In this document: positions 20,638 to 29,458 of the stretch, one piece after another
Numbering within the stretch: position 1 is the stretch's first letter
Layout: the number at the start of each line of letters is the position of its first letter
Assembly: GCF_024171885.1 (NCBI RefSeq)
Contig: NZ_JAMTCP010000039.1
Location: forward strand, 1-64,000
DNA: 64,000 nucleotides
Direction: 5' to 3'
Source: Streptoalloteichus tenebrarius
Lineage (GTDB): Bacteria; Actinomycetota; Actinomycetes; Mycobacteriales; Pseudonocardiaceae
The notes under the pieces: generated by a model
Told to the model about the DNA's origin: nothing
Seen by the model: the letters and a program-made list of their open reading frames with translations, nothing else
Database searches by the model: none
Translations under genes and position numbers: made by a program

Positions 20638-21406
20638 CCTGTCTGTGCGGAACCGGTCCCACCGCCCGGGGGCCGACGGCCCCGAGGGCGTGCGGCTCCA
20701 GAAGGTGCTGGCCCAGGCCGGCGTGGCCTCCCGGCGTGCGGCCGAGGAGCTGATCGCCGAGGGCCGGGTGAGCGTGGACGGCGAGGTGGTGCGGGAGCAG
20801 GGGCGCCGGGTGGACCCGGCCACCGCCGTGATCCACGTCGACGGCGTGCGCGTCGTCGTGCGGGACGACCTGGTGTACCTCGCCCTCAACAAGCCCCAGG
20901 GCGTCCACAGCACGATGTCCGACGACCGGGGCCGGCCCTGCGTGGGTGACTACCTGCGGGGCCGGGAGGACCGGCTGTTCCACGTCGGCCGGCTGGACGC
21001 CGAGACCGAGGGCCTGCTGCTGCTGACCAACGACGGCGAGCTGGCGCACCGGCTCATGCACCCGTCGTTCGAGGTGCTCAAGACCTACCTGGCCGAGGTG
21101 CCCGCCCCGATCCCCCGCGACCTGGGCCGGCGCCTGCGGGCGGGGGTGGAGCTGGAGGACGGGCCGGTGAAGGTCCACTCCTTCAAGGTGGTCGACCACG
21201 TGCGTGACCGCGCGTTGGTGGAGGTCGTGCTGCACGAGGGCCGCAAGCACATCGTGCGGCGCCTCCTGGAGCAGGTCGGCCACCCGGTGGAGCGCCTGGT
21301 GCGCACCGCCGTCGGCGAGGTGCGGCTGGGCAACCAGAAGCCGGGCCGGCTCCGCCCGCTCAACCGCGCCGAGATCGGCTCGCTGTACGCGGCCGTGGGG
21401 CTCTGA
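20618..21406 (+). CDS. rluB: Pseudouridine synthase, RluB/RsuA family
   Basis: A protein of about 262 aa with an N-terminal S4 domain (VRLQKVLAQAGVASRRAAEE) and a catalytic domain with HVGRLDAETEGLLLLTNDG containing the catalytic Asp; NKPQG and GRKHIVRRLL are further family motifs. It modifies uridine in 23S rRNA. Two starts are possible, ATG 20618 or ATG 20630; the second overlaps the scpB stop by 8 bases. A strong intrinsic terminator follows and ends the scp operon. Confidence 0.94.
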   Translation: MQSTMSDLSVRNRSHRPGADGPEGVRLQKVLAQAGVASRRAAEELIAEGRVSVDGEVVREQGRRVDPATAVIHVDGVRVVVRDDLVYLALNKPQGVHSTMSDDRGRPCVGDYLRGREDRLFHVGRLDAETEGLLLLTNDGELAHRLMHPSFEVLKTYLAEVPAPIPRDLGRRLRAGVELEDGPVKVHSFKVVDHVRDRALVEVVLHEGRKHIVRRLLEQVGHPVERLVRTAVGEVRLGNQKPGRLRPLNRAEIGSLYAAVGL

Positions 21407-21421
21407 CCCCGTTTCCCGACC

Positions 21422-21460
21422 AACCCCGGCCCCGCCACGCCTGGCGGGGCCGGGGTTTTT
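21422..21460 (+). terminator. Intrinsic terminator after rluB
   Basis: A perfect 16-bp stem (21422-21437 with 21442-21457, AACCCCGGCCCCGCCA and its complement) with a 4-base loop, followed by a T-run ending at 21460. It marks the end of the parA-scpA-scpB-rluB transcription unit. Confidence 0.93.
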
Positions 21461-21562
21461 CGTGTCCTCTCCCCGTGTCCTCTCCGGTGTCCCCGACTCG
21501 CCGTCCCCGACTCGCCGTCCCCGCCCGGCGCGTCGTCGCTGAGCCACCGCCTGCGGGCCGCG

Positions 21563-22251
21563 ATGCGCCTGGACGCGGGCCTCCAGCAGCGGTACGGCTT
21601 CCTCTACGCCGCCCTGTTCTCCACCGTGCTGTGGCACGCGATCCTGGTGCCGATGTCGGAGGAGTTCCGGCGCTCCGCCATGCCGTACGTGGTGTTCGGG
21701 GACCTGTCCATCGTGCGTACTTCTTCGTCGCCGCGGCCGTGTTCTTCGAGAAGGGCGAGCGCACCCTCTTCGCGCTGGTCGCCACGCCGCCGCGGTTCGC
21801 CGAGTACCGGACCAGCAAGATCGTCACCCTCACCGGGCTGACGCTCGTCGCGACCCTCGTGGTGGTGGTCCCCCACCACGGCCTCGGGGCACGCCCGCTG
21901 TCGTTGCTGCTCGGGGTCGTGTTGACCGCGGGGGTCATGTCGCTCCTGGGCTTCGTGACGGCCGCGCCGTTCCCGTCGATCAGCGACTGGCTGATCCCGT
22001 CCACTGTGGTCATCGGCGTCATGAACCTGCCGCTGCTCGACCACAGTGGGCTGTGGCGGAGCCCGCTGTGCCTCGTCATCCCGACGAAGGGCTCGATGGT
22101 GTTGCTGGGCGCGGCCTTCGACACGGCGTCGGCGACCTGGTGGGAGTAGACCGCCGCGGCGCTCTATCAGCTCGTCGTGATCGCGGTCCTCGGCGTGCTG
22201 GCGCGCCGCGTGTTCCTGCGGCACGTGGTCGCCAGGGAAGGAGGGAGCTGA
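21563..22251 (+). pseudogene. Broken ABC exporter permease (Rv2687c-like)
   Basis: The reading frame resembles the membrane subunit of the mycobacterial fluoroquinolone-type ABC exporter: LFSTVLWHAILVPMSEEFRR and VVFGDLSIV in one frame, then YFFVAAAVFFEKGERTLFAL continuing one frame over. The frame changes around 21716 (one base missing). A TAG at 22147-22149 then interrupts, after which the coding sequence continues in the same frame to TGA at 22249. The ATPase gene expected upstream is absent. Two independent lesions indicate a true pseudogene rather than one sequencing error. About five hydrophobic helices are visible. Confidence 0.75.
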
Positions 22252-22253
22252 CG

Positions 22254-22984
22254 ATGGGCGCGATCATCGCCTTCGCCGCAACGACCTGCGGGGAGTCCGC
22301 CGCGACCCGCTCCTGCTGACCGTCCTGTTCGGACCGCTCGTCTCCGTCGCGGTCGTCCGGTTCCCCGTGCCGCCGCTGACCGAGATGCTCGCGCGGCGGT
22401 ACGACTTCGACCTCACGCCCCACTACCCGCTGCTCGTCACGCAGTTCCTGGTGCTGGGCTGCCCGATGCTTCTCGGCGCGCTGGCGGGGCTGCTGGTCCT
22501 GGACGACCGCGACCAACGGACGCTCACGGCGCTGCGGGTCACGCCGGTGCCCGTCATGACCTACGCCGGCTACCGGGCGGGCACCGTGGTCGTGGTGACG
22601 ACGGCCTACGTCGTCACCACGACCTGGGCCAGCGGACTGGTCCCGGCGCGGCTGCTCCCGGCGGCGCTGCTGGTCGGCGTGCTCTCCGGGCTCCTGGCCA
22701 CGCTCCTCGCGCTGACCGTGGCCACCTTCGCCGGCAACAAGGTGGAGGGCATGGCGATCATGCGGGCCGCCGGGATCCTCGTCGTCGGGCTGCCCGTCCT
22801 GCCCTGGTTCGTCCCCGGCAACTGGCAGGCGCTGTTCGCGGTGCTGCCCGCGTACTGGCCGGCCAAGGCGTTCTGGGTCGCCGCCGAGGGCGGCCCGTAC
22901 CTGGTCCCCCTGGTGGTCGGGATCGCCTACCACGGGCTGCTGCTGTGGCCGCTGACCAGGGCGTTCGCCCGCCGACAGCGCTGA
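22254..22984 (+). pseudogene. Frameshifted second ABC exporter permease (Rv2686c-like)
   Basis: It begins at ATG 22254 with GGAGG just upstream, but the first frame ends at a TGA near 22319. The conserved sequence continues in another frame from about 22275 (RNDLRGVRRDPLLLTVLFGP) through six hydrophobic helices to 22984 (GNKVEGMAIMRAAG and LPVLPWFVPGNWQALFAVLP). A single frameshift near codon 8 separates start and body. It pairs with the broken permease upstream as the second membrane subunit. A downstream restart at ATG 22386 could still give a truncated protein. Confidence 0.72.
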
Positions 22985-23001
22985 GGAGGACGGCTGGGCC
23001 G

Positions 23002-24177
23002 CTAGACCCGCTGCGGCAGCAGGGCCATCGCGCGGGTGGCCAGCGGCTCCACCACCCGCGCGGCCACCGGGCCGAGCACCGCCATCAGCAGCACGTAGGC
23101 CGTGGCCAGCGGCGCCAGGTCGGGACTGACCGAGCCGGAGGCCACCGCCAGGCCCGCGATGACGATGGAGAACTCGCCCCTGGCCACCAGGGCGGCGCCG
23201 GCCCGCAACCGGCCGAGCCGGCGCACGCCCTGCCGGCTGGCCGCCCACCAGCCGGTCGCCAGCTTGGTCACCGTGGTGACCACGGCCAGCGCGACGGCCG
23301 TGCCCAGCACCGGCGGCATCTGCCTGGGGTCGGTGTTGAGCCCGAACACGACGAAGAACAGCGCGGCGAACAGGTCGCGCAGCGGCTCCAGCATGCGGGT
23401 GGCGTTCTCCGCGGTGGACCCGGAGATCGCGATGCCCAGCAGGAACGCGCCGACCGCCGCCGAGACCTGCAACTGGGAGGCGATGCCCGCGACCAGCAGC
23501 GCCGCGCCGAGCACCCTCAGCAGGAACACCTCGGGGTCGGGGCTGTCCACCACGGCCGAGACGTACCGGCCGAACCGCAACGCCACCACCAGCACCACGG
23601 TGATCGTGACCAGGGCGATGCCCACCGTGGTCATCCCGCCCCAGAAGGACACACCGGCGAGCAGCGCGGTGAGGATCGGGAGGTAGAGCGCCATGGCGAG
23701 GTCCTCGAAGACCAGGACCGACAGGACGACCGGGGTCTCCCGGTTGCCCAGCCGGCCCAGGTCACTGAGCACCTTCGCCACGATGCCCGAGGAGGAGATG
23801 TAGGTGACGCCCGCCATCACCAGCGCGCCCACCGGTCCCCAGCCCAGCAGCAGGGCGGCCACCGCGCCGGGGGCGGCGTTGAGCACGAGGTCGACGACGC
23901 CGGCCATCCAGGACCGGCGCAGCCCGGTGACCAGCTCGGCCGCCGAGTACTCCAGGCCGAGCAGCAACAGCAGGAGGATGACGCCGATCTCGCCGGCGAT
24001 GTCGGTGAACTCCTGGATGCCGCCCAGGGGCACCAACCCGCCGTGGCCGAAGGCGAGCCCGCCGATCAGGTAGAGCGGAATGGGGGAGATGCCGATCCGC
24101 CACGCGAGCCGGCCGAGGACGCCCAGCCCGAAGCAGACCGCGCCGAGCTCGATCAGGGAAACCGCGGTCGAGTGCAC
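23002..24177 (-). CDS. K+/H+ antiporter, CPA2 family (KhtU-like)
   Basis: A 391-aa membrane protein with about 12 helices and the CPA2 sodium/proton exchanger pattern (LIGGLAFGHGGLVPLGG, YISSSGIVAKVLSDLG, ALVARGEFSIVIAGLA). The upstream gene encodes its regulatory RCK_C subunit, as in the Bacillus KhtTU potassium efflux system controlled by c-di-AMP. GTG 24177 lies 17 bases after the KhtT-like stop. It exports K+ (or another monovalent cation) in exchange for protons. Confidence 0.9.
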   Translation of the reverse strand: MHSTAVSLIELGAVCFGLGVLGRLAWRIGISPIPLYLIGGLAFGHGGLVPLGGIQEFTDIAGEIGVILLLLLLGLEYSAAELVTGLRRSWMAGVVDLVLNAAPGAVAALLLGWGPVGALVMAGVTYISSSGIVAKVLSDLGRLGNRETPVVLSVLVFEDLAMALYLPILTALLAGVSFWGGMTTVGIALVTITVVLVVALRFGRYVSAVVDSPDPEVFLLRVLGAALLVAGIASQLQVSAAVGAFLLGIAISGSTAENATRMLEPLRDLFAALFFVVFGLNTDPRQMPPVLGTAVALAVVTTVTKLATGWWAASRQGVRRLGRLRAGAALVARGEFSIVIAGLAVASGSVSPDLAPLATAYVLLMAVLGPVAARVVEPLATRAMALLPQRV

Positions 24178-24194
24178 GAGTCGATCCGCCGCCC

Positions 24195-24677
24195 TTATCC
24201 GTGCGCGAGCAGGTCGGCCGCGGCCCGGAGGCCGTCGGACGTGCCGACCACGACCAGCAGGTCACCCCCGGTGAACACGAAGTCCGGGCGCGGCGAGGGG
24301 TGCACGTCGCCGGCGCGGACCACGGCCACCACCGAGGTGCCCGTGCGGGTGCGCATGGCGGTGTCCCCGAGGGTGCGGCCGTCGAAGGGCGAGCCGTGCA
24401 CGATCGGGAACTGCTTGGTGGCGATGCCGGCGACGTCACGCTGCTCGTCCCTGAGCTGGGCCACGAGCTGCGGGGCGCCGAGGAGGTTGGCCAGGGTGGC
24501 CGACTCCTCGGGCGTCAGGGGGACCGACGCCGAACACGCGTCCGGATCCTCGCGTTGGGAGATGATCAGGTCGAACCGGCCGTCCCGATAGGTCACGACG
24601 CCCACGCGTCGGCCGGAGCGGGTCATGAAGTCCTGGCGGGTGCCGATACCGGGCAGGGGGGTCACCTCGACGTTCAC
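24195..24677 (-). CDS. RCK_C (TrkA-C) regulatory subunit, KhtT-like
   Basis: A 160-aa cytoplasmic protein. The N-terminal half matches KhtT-like proteins (VNVEVTPLPGIGTRQDFMT). The C-terminal half is a TrkA-C/RCK_C domain (GRTLGDTAMRTRTGTSVVAV then FVFTGGDLLVVVGT), the module that binds c-di-AMP in this family. GTG 24677 was chosen because the preceding frame is non-conserved. It is co-transcribed with the antiporter gene. The ~308 bases upstream, shared with the divergent DUF1015 gene, hold no gene; I looked for a c-di-AMP (ydaO) riboswitch there and cannot support one. Confidence 0.88.
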   Translation of the reverse strand: MNVEVTPLPGIGTRQDFMTRSGRRVGVVTYRDGRFDLIISQREDPDACSASVPLTPEESATLANLLGAPQLVAQLRDEQRDVAGIATKQFPIVHGSPFDGRTLGDTAMRTRTGTSVVAVVRAGDVHPSPRPDFVFTGGDLLVVVGTSDGLRAAADLLAHG

Positions 24678-24985
24678 ACCCCGAGGGTAACCACCAATCC
24701 ACGCCATGGCCGCCCGGGCGATCACCGCTCGCCCGGCCCCGGTCCACCCGAACCAGCGGCTTGCCCGCCCCGCGACGCACCCGGGATCATGAAACTGGGG
24801 GGACACCCAGGTAACACCGTTTTGGACGAATCCGCCTGTGTCCCTGGCCGATTCGACGCGTTCCTGTCTGCTGGCGACGCCGTGCGGGGCCGACTCCTGG
24901 TTCTCCTGCGCCATCCTGGTGCTCACGGGACAGATGTGAGTCAGATCGCTATGCCCTCCCTCACCCGCCCGGGCACGATCGGAGG

Positions 24986-26185
24986 ATGGCGAGGGGAGCG
25001 GTCCGTCCACTGCGGACGGCGTGGGTCGTGCGGGACGCGGTGCCGGGGCCGGACGTGGACGAGTTCGCCGGTCCCGAGCAGGTGCGCGCGGCCCTGGCCG
25101 CCGAGGGCACCGCCGCGCCGGACACGTTGCTGGCCGTCCAGCACCCCCACCGCACCCCGCTCGCGATCGCCGGGGGCTTCGACCTCGCCGCGGCGCTCCC
25201 CATGGCCAGGACCACGCTCGCCCGGCTCAGGGCGACCCACTACCGCCGCGCCGACGACGTCGTCGCGCCCTACGCCGTCACCGGCCCCGACGGCAGCGCG
25301 ACCGGCGTCCTGTGCCTGGTCGACCCCGCGGCCGTCGGCGCCGACGGGCTCGCCCGCGTGCGGCACACCGAGGAGGTCTACCCGGAGGTCGTCGCCGAGC
25401 GCGCCACCGTCCTCAAGGGACTCGGCTGCGCCACGAGCGCGGCGATGCTCGTGCCGACGGCGGGCGGGGACGCCCTGACCGAGGCCGTGCGCCAGGCCAC
25501 GCAAGGCGTCGGCGCGCCTGCTGTGTCCACAGTGGACTCCGGGGGGCGCGAGCACCGGCTGTGGCTGCTCGGCCCCGGCCCCGAGCGGGACGCCGTGCTC
25601 GCCGCGGCGGCCGCGCACCCCCTCCTGGTCGCCGACGGCAACCACCGCGTCGCCGCCGCCGCTGCCGCGGGGCTCGGCGGCATGCTGGCCCTCGTCACCG
25701 GCGGGCCGGACCTCCACATCGGCTCGATCCACCGGGTCCTGCGCGGCACCGGCCGAACCCCCGAATCCCTCGTCGAGGCCTGGCGCTCCGCCGGTCTCAC
25801 GCTCCGCCTCACCCGTCCGCACCTGCCCCAGCGGCCCGGCCACGTCGTCGCGGTGACCCGCGCGGGCGCCGTCGAGATCGAGCTTCCCCCGCCCGGCCCC
25901 GCCGAGGACCAGCCGCGCATCGACCACTCCGTCGTGGAGCGCCTGCTCCTCGCCGACGCCCTCGGCGTCGACCCCGCCGGCCCCCAGGTCCGCGCCCTGC
26001 CCGCGCCGCAGCTTCCCGACCCGGCCCGCCTGCCCGACGACGCCGAGGCCCTCCTGCTCCTCGCGCCGGTGCCCTACGCCGACGTCCTCGGCGTCCACGC
26101 GCGGCACCGGACGATGCCCCGCAAGGCGACCTACTTCACGCCGAAGCCGCGCAGCGGTCTCCTCCTCGCCGACCTCACCGCCTGA
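24986..26185 (+). CDS. DUF1015 family protein
   Basis: A 399-aa protein of the DUF1015 family. Recognisable elements are RHTEEVYPEVV (residues ~127-138), LLVADGNHRVAAAAA (~213-227) and the C-terminal RKATYFTPKPRSGLLL. The family has no firmly known reaction; homologues occur with serine/phosphoserine metabolism genes in other phyla. The upstream 300 bases are probably a divergent promoter region shared with khtT. Confidence 0.87.
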   Translation: MARGAVRPLRTAWVVRDAVPGPDVDEFAGPEQVRAALAAEGTAAPDTLLAVQHPHRTPLAIAGGFDLAAALPMARTTLARLRATHYRRADDVVAPYAVTGPDGSATGVLCLVDPAAVGADGLARVRHTEEVYPEVVAERATVLKGLGCATSAAMLVPTAGGDALTEAVRQATQGVGAPAVSTVDSGGREHRLWLLGPGPERDAVLAAAAAHPLLVADGNHRVAAAAAAGLGGMLALVTGGPDLHIGSIHRVLRGTGRTPESLVEAWRSAGLTLRLTRPHLPQRPGHVVAVTRAGAVEIELPPPGPAEDQPRIDHSVVERLLLADALGVDPAGPQVRALPAPQLPDPARLPDDAEALLLLAPVPYADVLGVHARHRTMPRKATYFTPKPRSGLLLADLTA

Positions 26186-26503
26186 CGGCGTCGACCGGCC
26201 TCGCGCGTTCTGTCTCGCACGTCCCGCGTCTCGCGTCGTGGGAGAGAAAATCACCCTTCTGGGGGCAAAGCTCGTGTCGGCCTGGTAAGGCGCTCGGGCG
26301 GCCTGTGTCACCCACACGATATCAATCGACTCGCGTGAGGGTGATTTTCGAGGGCAATTCTTTGACTATTTCGTACGCCGATCGGCCGACCCTGGACAGG
26401 TGTGGCAATTTCCGCCGTTCGCCGCGAATCTCTTCCTTGTCCGTCGGACGACGACGGGGATAAAGTCGTCGCACTCAACCGGTCGTGGTCCAGGGGGTAG
26501 ACC
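26186..26503. other. Intergenic region before the type VII effector cassette
   Basis: 318 bases without a supportable gene. It is visibly richer in A/T than its flanks. A possible sigma-70-like promoter is TTGTCC (26437-26442) followed after 16 bases by GATAAA (26459-26464), about 40 bases before the first gene of the cassette. That promoter call is weak. Confidence 0.35.
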
Positions 26504-26836
26504 GTGACAGAGGGATTCGCGAGCGCCCCGGCGTCGATCAACCATAACGCGAACATCCTTGTGGAAATCGCCGGCTACCTGGAGGCGGGGCGGCCCGACG
26601 TCGAACTGGCCACCCTGGCGAAGGCGCCCAGGAGCCACCCGGACGTCGGAGGACTGGTGGAGAGGTTCACCGCGTTCGCGTTCGACCAGTTCCAGGACGC
26701 GGTGGCCCTGCTCGGCGCCCTGGCCACGAAGCTGGGGGAGACGGGTCGCGAGCACGCCTCGGTCGACGAGGGCGTCCAGCGCGCCATGGACGGCTTCCTG
26801 ATCGAGACGACCCTCGTGCCACCGGACCAACGATGA
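26504..26836 (+). CDS. EspC/WXG100-like type VII secretion partner
   Basis: A 110-aa protein predicted to form two long helices (INHNANILVEIAGYLEAG and FTAFAFDQFQDAVALLGALA) with no signal peptide, like EspC/DUF2580 and WXG100-like secreted partners. These small proteins usually pair with a larger substrate for ESX (type VII) export. Its gene is followed after 34 bases by the large effector gene. The GTG start is 26504, after AGGGGGTAG. No ESX core genes are in the window. Confidence 0.65.
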   Translation: MTEGFASAPASINHNANILVEIAGYLEAGRPDVELATLAKAPRSHPDVGGLVERFTAFAFDQFQDAVALLGALATKLGETGREHASVDEGVQRAMDGFLIETTLVPPDQR

Positions 26837-26870
26837 ACGCGTTCCCGACGCGTCGGGTGGGGGAAAGGTC

Positions 26871-28256
26871 ATGGCGTACTGGTCGGACGTGCGGTACCTC
26901 GCCGAGTCGGAACCCGGAATGGTGGACGTCAACGCCGAGGAGTTCAGGCGGGTGAACCGACTCATTCAGGCGGTGCTCCCCGAGCTCGGGCAGGTGCGGT
27001 CGGCCACCGAATGGGTGGGTGAGGGGCGTGAGGTCTACGACCGGAAACTCGGCGAGTCCCTCACACTTCTGGAGCATCTGGCGAGCGCCTTCCAGAAGGC
27101 GGGGGACGCGCTGGACGACTATGGGCGTGAGTTGAGGCGCGCGAAGGAGTGCCTCGACGAGGGAGAGCGGAAGCAGGACAGCCTGAGGCACCTGCTGAAG
27201 CCCTTCCTGTCGGGGCACACGAGCGCCTTCGACGAGGCGGAGCCGCTGCGGCAGTGGGAGGACATCACGCACACCACCGGCCTCCGGGACGCCCTGTCCG
27301 ACCCCATGGTGATCAACAACTCGGTGCGCGCCGAGGGCGACCGCCTGGCCACCGAGATCAAGAGCGCGTTCGACGAGTCGCGACGGATCGAGGAGTCGGC
27401 GAGGGAGCGCTGCGTGCCGGTCCTGCGTCAGGCGCACGAGATGATCCCGGACTTCCGGGCCGACTCGGGCAGGGCCGAGGCCATCATCAGGGGCACACCC
27501 GGTCTTCGGCAGGAGATGGACGAGGCGCGGCGCGACCCGAACGTGCGACTGCCCGGGACGGGAGAGGCGCCGGAGGCCACCAGGCCCACCGCCACCGGGC
27601 CGGTGTCCAGCACCCTCCAGGAGATGCGGGACGCCGCCGCGCGGCTGCCCGGCGGCAACCTCACCTGGGACGCGACCGACGTGGCCCGCTGGCAGGTGGG
27701 CGTGGGGGAGACCGAGAACGAGTTCCGACAGCGGTGGATCAGGGACAACCGGGAGGTCATCAGGGCGGCGGCGGAGAGGTACGGCCTTCCGGCCGACGTC
27801 GTCGCCGGGATCGCCTTCCGTGAGGTCGGTGGCAAACCGATGTGGTTGGACGACGTGACGGACGAGATCCGCCAGAACCTGCCGGACCAGGTGCGGCCAT
27901 GGTCCCTGGCGGGGGAGCCGGACCAGACCTCGTACGGGCCGATGGCCATCCAGGTCCGGCGCGCCGCCGAGACCCTCGGCTACGACCCGGCCCACCTGTC
28001 CGAGGAGCAGCGCCGGGAGGTGATCGCGTCCCTCGTCGACCCGAAGCAGAGCGTCTTCGTCGCCGCCAAGCACCTCGCCGAACTCAAGCAGGCCAGCGAC
28101 TTCGCCCTCGTCGAACCCGACCAGATGACGCAGGAGCAGCGGCGCGAGCTGGCCGCCCGCTACAACGGCGGCCCCTACTGGCAGGGCGGTGACGCCCAGC
28201 GTTACGCGAACGACTTCCAACGGGACCTGCCCCAGGCACGGGACGCGCTGCGATGA
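26871..28256 (+). CDS. Type VII-secreted effector with lysozyme-like C-terminus
   Basis: A 461-aa protein. Residues ~1-190 are helical and WXG-like (ATEWVGEGREVYDRKLGESL), followed by a Pro/Thr linker (~210-245). Residues ~290-450 resemble a lytic transglycosylase/muramidase core: AAERYGLPADVVAGIAFREV with a candidate catalytic Glu at 318, a central YGPMAIQVRRAAETLGYDP, and YNGGP at ~431, the analogue of YNAGP in SLT enzymes. It would cleave peptidoglycan, either in competitors or at the producer's wall. ATG 26871. It overlaps the downstream membrane protein by 4 bases (ATGA), typical of effector/immunity pairs. Confidence 0.75.
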   Translation: MAYWSDVRYLAESEPGMVDVNAEEFRRVNRLIQAVLPELGQVRSATEWVGEGREVYDRKLGESLTLLEHLASAFQKAGDALDDYGRELRRAKECLDEGERKQDSLRHLLKPFLSGHTSAFDEAEPLRQWEDITHTTGLRDALSDPMVINNSVRAEGDRLATEIKSAFDESRRIEESARERCVPVLRQAHEMIPDFRADSGRAEAIIRGTPGLRQEMDEARRDPNVRLPGTGEAPEATRPTATGPVSSTLQEMRDAAARLPGGNLTWDATDVARWQVGVGETENEFRQRWIRDNREVIRAAAERYGLPADVVAGIAFREVGGKPMWLDDVTDEIRQNLPDQVRPWSLAGEPDQTSYGPMAIQVRRAAETLGYDPAHLSEEQRREVIASLVDPKQSVFVAAKHLAELKQASDFALVEPDQMTQEQRRELAARYNGGPYWQGGDAQRYANDFQRDLPQARDALR

Positions 28257-28636
28257 GGGTTCCGAACAGCACGATGAGGGTTCCGGACGGCACAGCGGGA
28301 GGAATCGTGACCCTGGTCCAGGGCGAGCGGACGGACGGGACACCCGGGAAGGGGGGAGTCGGCATCCTCCTGCTGAAGGGCGTGTGTTGCCTGCTGCTCG
28401 CTCTCGCGGCGGTGCTGTTCGTCTGGTCGTTCTTCCCGAAGGAGGGCAAGTCGTCCCATGAGCTCGCCGGCAGCCTCTTCTTCGTGACCGGCGCCGGTCT
28501 GCTCGGGCTCCTCGTGTTGTTCGTCCAGGTCATCCCGCTGATCCTCCACCGACTGGACGTGCGGTGGATCGCGGCTCCGGTGGCCTTCCTCGCGTTGTGC
28601 GTCGTCCGGGTGATCACCCTCTTCGCCCTGCACTGA
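28253..28636 (+). CDS. Putative three-TM immunity protein
   Basis: A 127-aa integral membrane protein with three helices (about residues 39-62, 73-97 and 104-125) and no known domain. It overlaps the lysozyme-like effector by ATGA, so translation is coupled; immunity to a wall-active effector is the simplest reading but is inferred from position. The start is ambiguous: ATG 28253 and ATG 28274 lie in a 21-base imperfect tandem repeat that duplicates the start region. Confidence 0.6.
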   Translation: MRVPNSTMRVPDGTAGGIVTLVQGERTDGTPGKGGVGILLLKGVCCLLLALAAVLFVWSFFPKEGKSSHELAGSLFFVTGAGLLGLLVLFVQVIPLILHRLDVRWIAAPVAFLALCVVRVITLFALH

Positions 28637-28687
28637 TCTCGGCCACACGCTGACGCCGCTTGGGCTGTGACGGGGCCGGGCCGGAGG

Positions 28688-29305
28688 TCACGCGTCGACG
28701 GGGGCGGCGGTGCGCCGGGGGCGGCGGCACACGTAGGTGAAGGCGGGCGGCAGGTTCCCCCAGACCACCCGGGTGATGAGGACCTCGTCGAAGGCGGTGC
28801 GCAGGGCGCGGCGGAACGATCGCGCGGGCGCGAGCGGGAGCGCGTGCAGGTAGGCGAAGGTCGTGAAGACCCCGTCGGGGGCGAGCGAGGACATCACCTT
28901 CGTGAGGATCGCCTCCTGTTGGCGCGCCCCGAAGACCGCCCACGGAAGACCGCTGACGACGGCGTCGACCGAGGTGATCCCCCGCTCCGCCAGGACGTCG
29001 TCCAGCATGGCGGCGTCCGCCTGCTCGACGTGGACCGACGGGAAACGGTTCCGCAGGTAGTCCACCATCGTCGGGTCCACGTCGAGCGCCACGTACGACG
29101 CTCCGGCCGGCAGGCGGTCGAGGATGGCCTGGGTCACCGCGCCCGTTCCCGCGCCCAGCTCCACGACGGTCGGAGCGCCGGTCGAGGGCACCACGGTCGC
29201 AAGCTGGCGGGCCAGGGAGGGGGAGCTGGGCGCGACGCTGCCCATGGTCTTCGGGTTCCGGGACACCGCGTTGAGGTAGGTGAGGGTTTCACGCCGGACG
29301 TTCAC
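28688..29305 (-). CDS. SAM methyltransferase, phospholipid N-methyltransferase-like
   Basis: A 205-aa class I methyltransferase. The N-terminal SRNPKTMGSVAPSSPSLARQ is typical of the COG3963 phospholipid-N-methyltransferase group, followed by motif I VVELGAGTGAVTQAI (~residues 47-61), an acidic VALDVDPTMVDYL and VVSGLPW. The start GTG 29305 is chosen at the conserved region. It is convergent with the immunity-like gene and divergent from the histidine kinase. Substrate may be phosphatidylethanolamine, but actinomycete substrates are unproven. Confidence 0.82.
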   Translation of the reverse strand: MNVRRETLTYLNAVSRNPKTMGSVAPSSPSLARQLATVVPSTGAPTVVELGAGTGAVTQAILDRLPAGASYVALDVDPTMVDYLRNRFPSVHVEQADAAMLDDVLAERGITSVDAVVSGLPWAVFGARQQEAILTKVMSSLAPDGVFTTFAYLHALPLAPARSFRRALRTAFDEVLITRVVWGNLPPAFTYVCRRPRRTAAPVDA

Positions 29306-29458
29306 CTCGTCGACGGTGCCGGCGGACGCCGGTGCGCCGCTTCCTGCCTCAGGGCGCACCCGGCGGCCAGAAGGGCGCACCGGGCGGCCAGAAGGAGGAG
29401 GTCGGGGTCCGTCTGGCGGATGACGTCCGGACGGCACCCCGCCACCTACAGTCGGGAC

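Noticed and set aside
24678-24985. Possible ydaO-type c-di-AMP riboswitch upstream of khtT
   Set aside because: No match to the conserved core could be found by eye; only the function of the gene suggested it.
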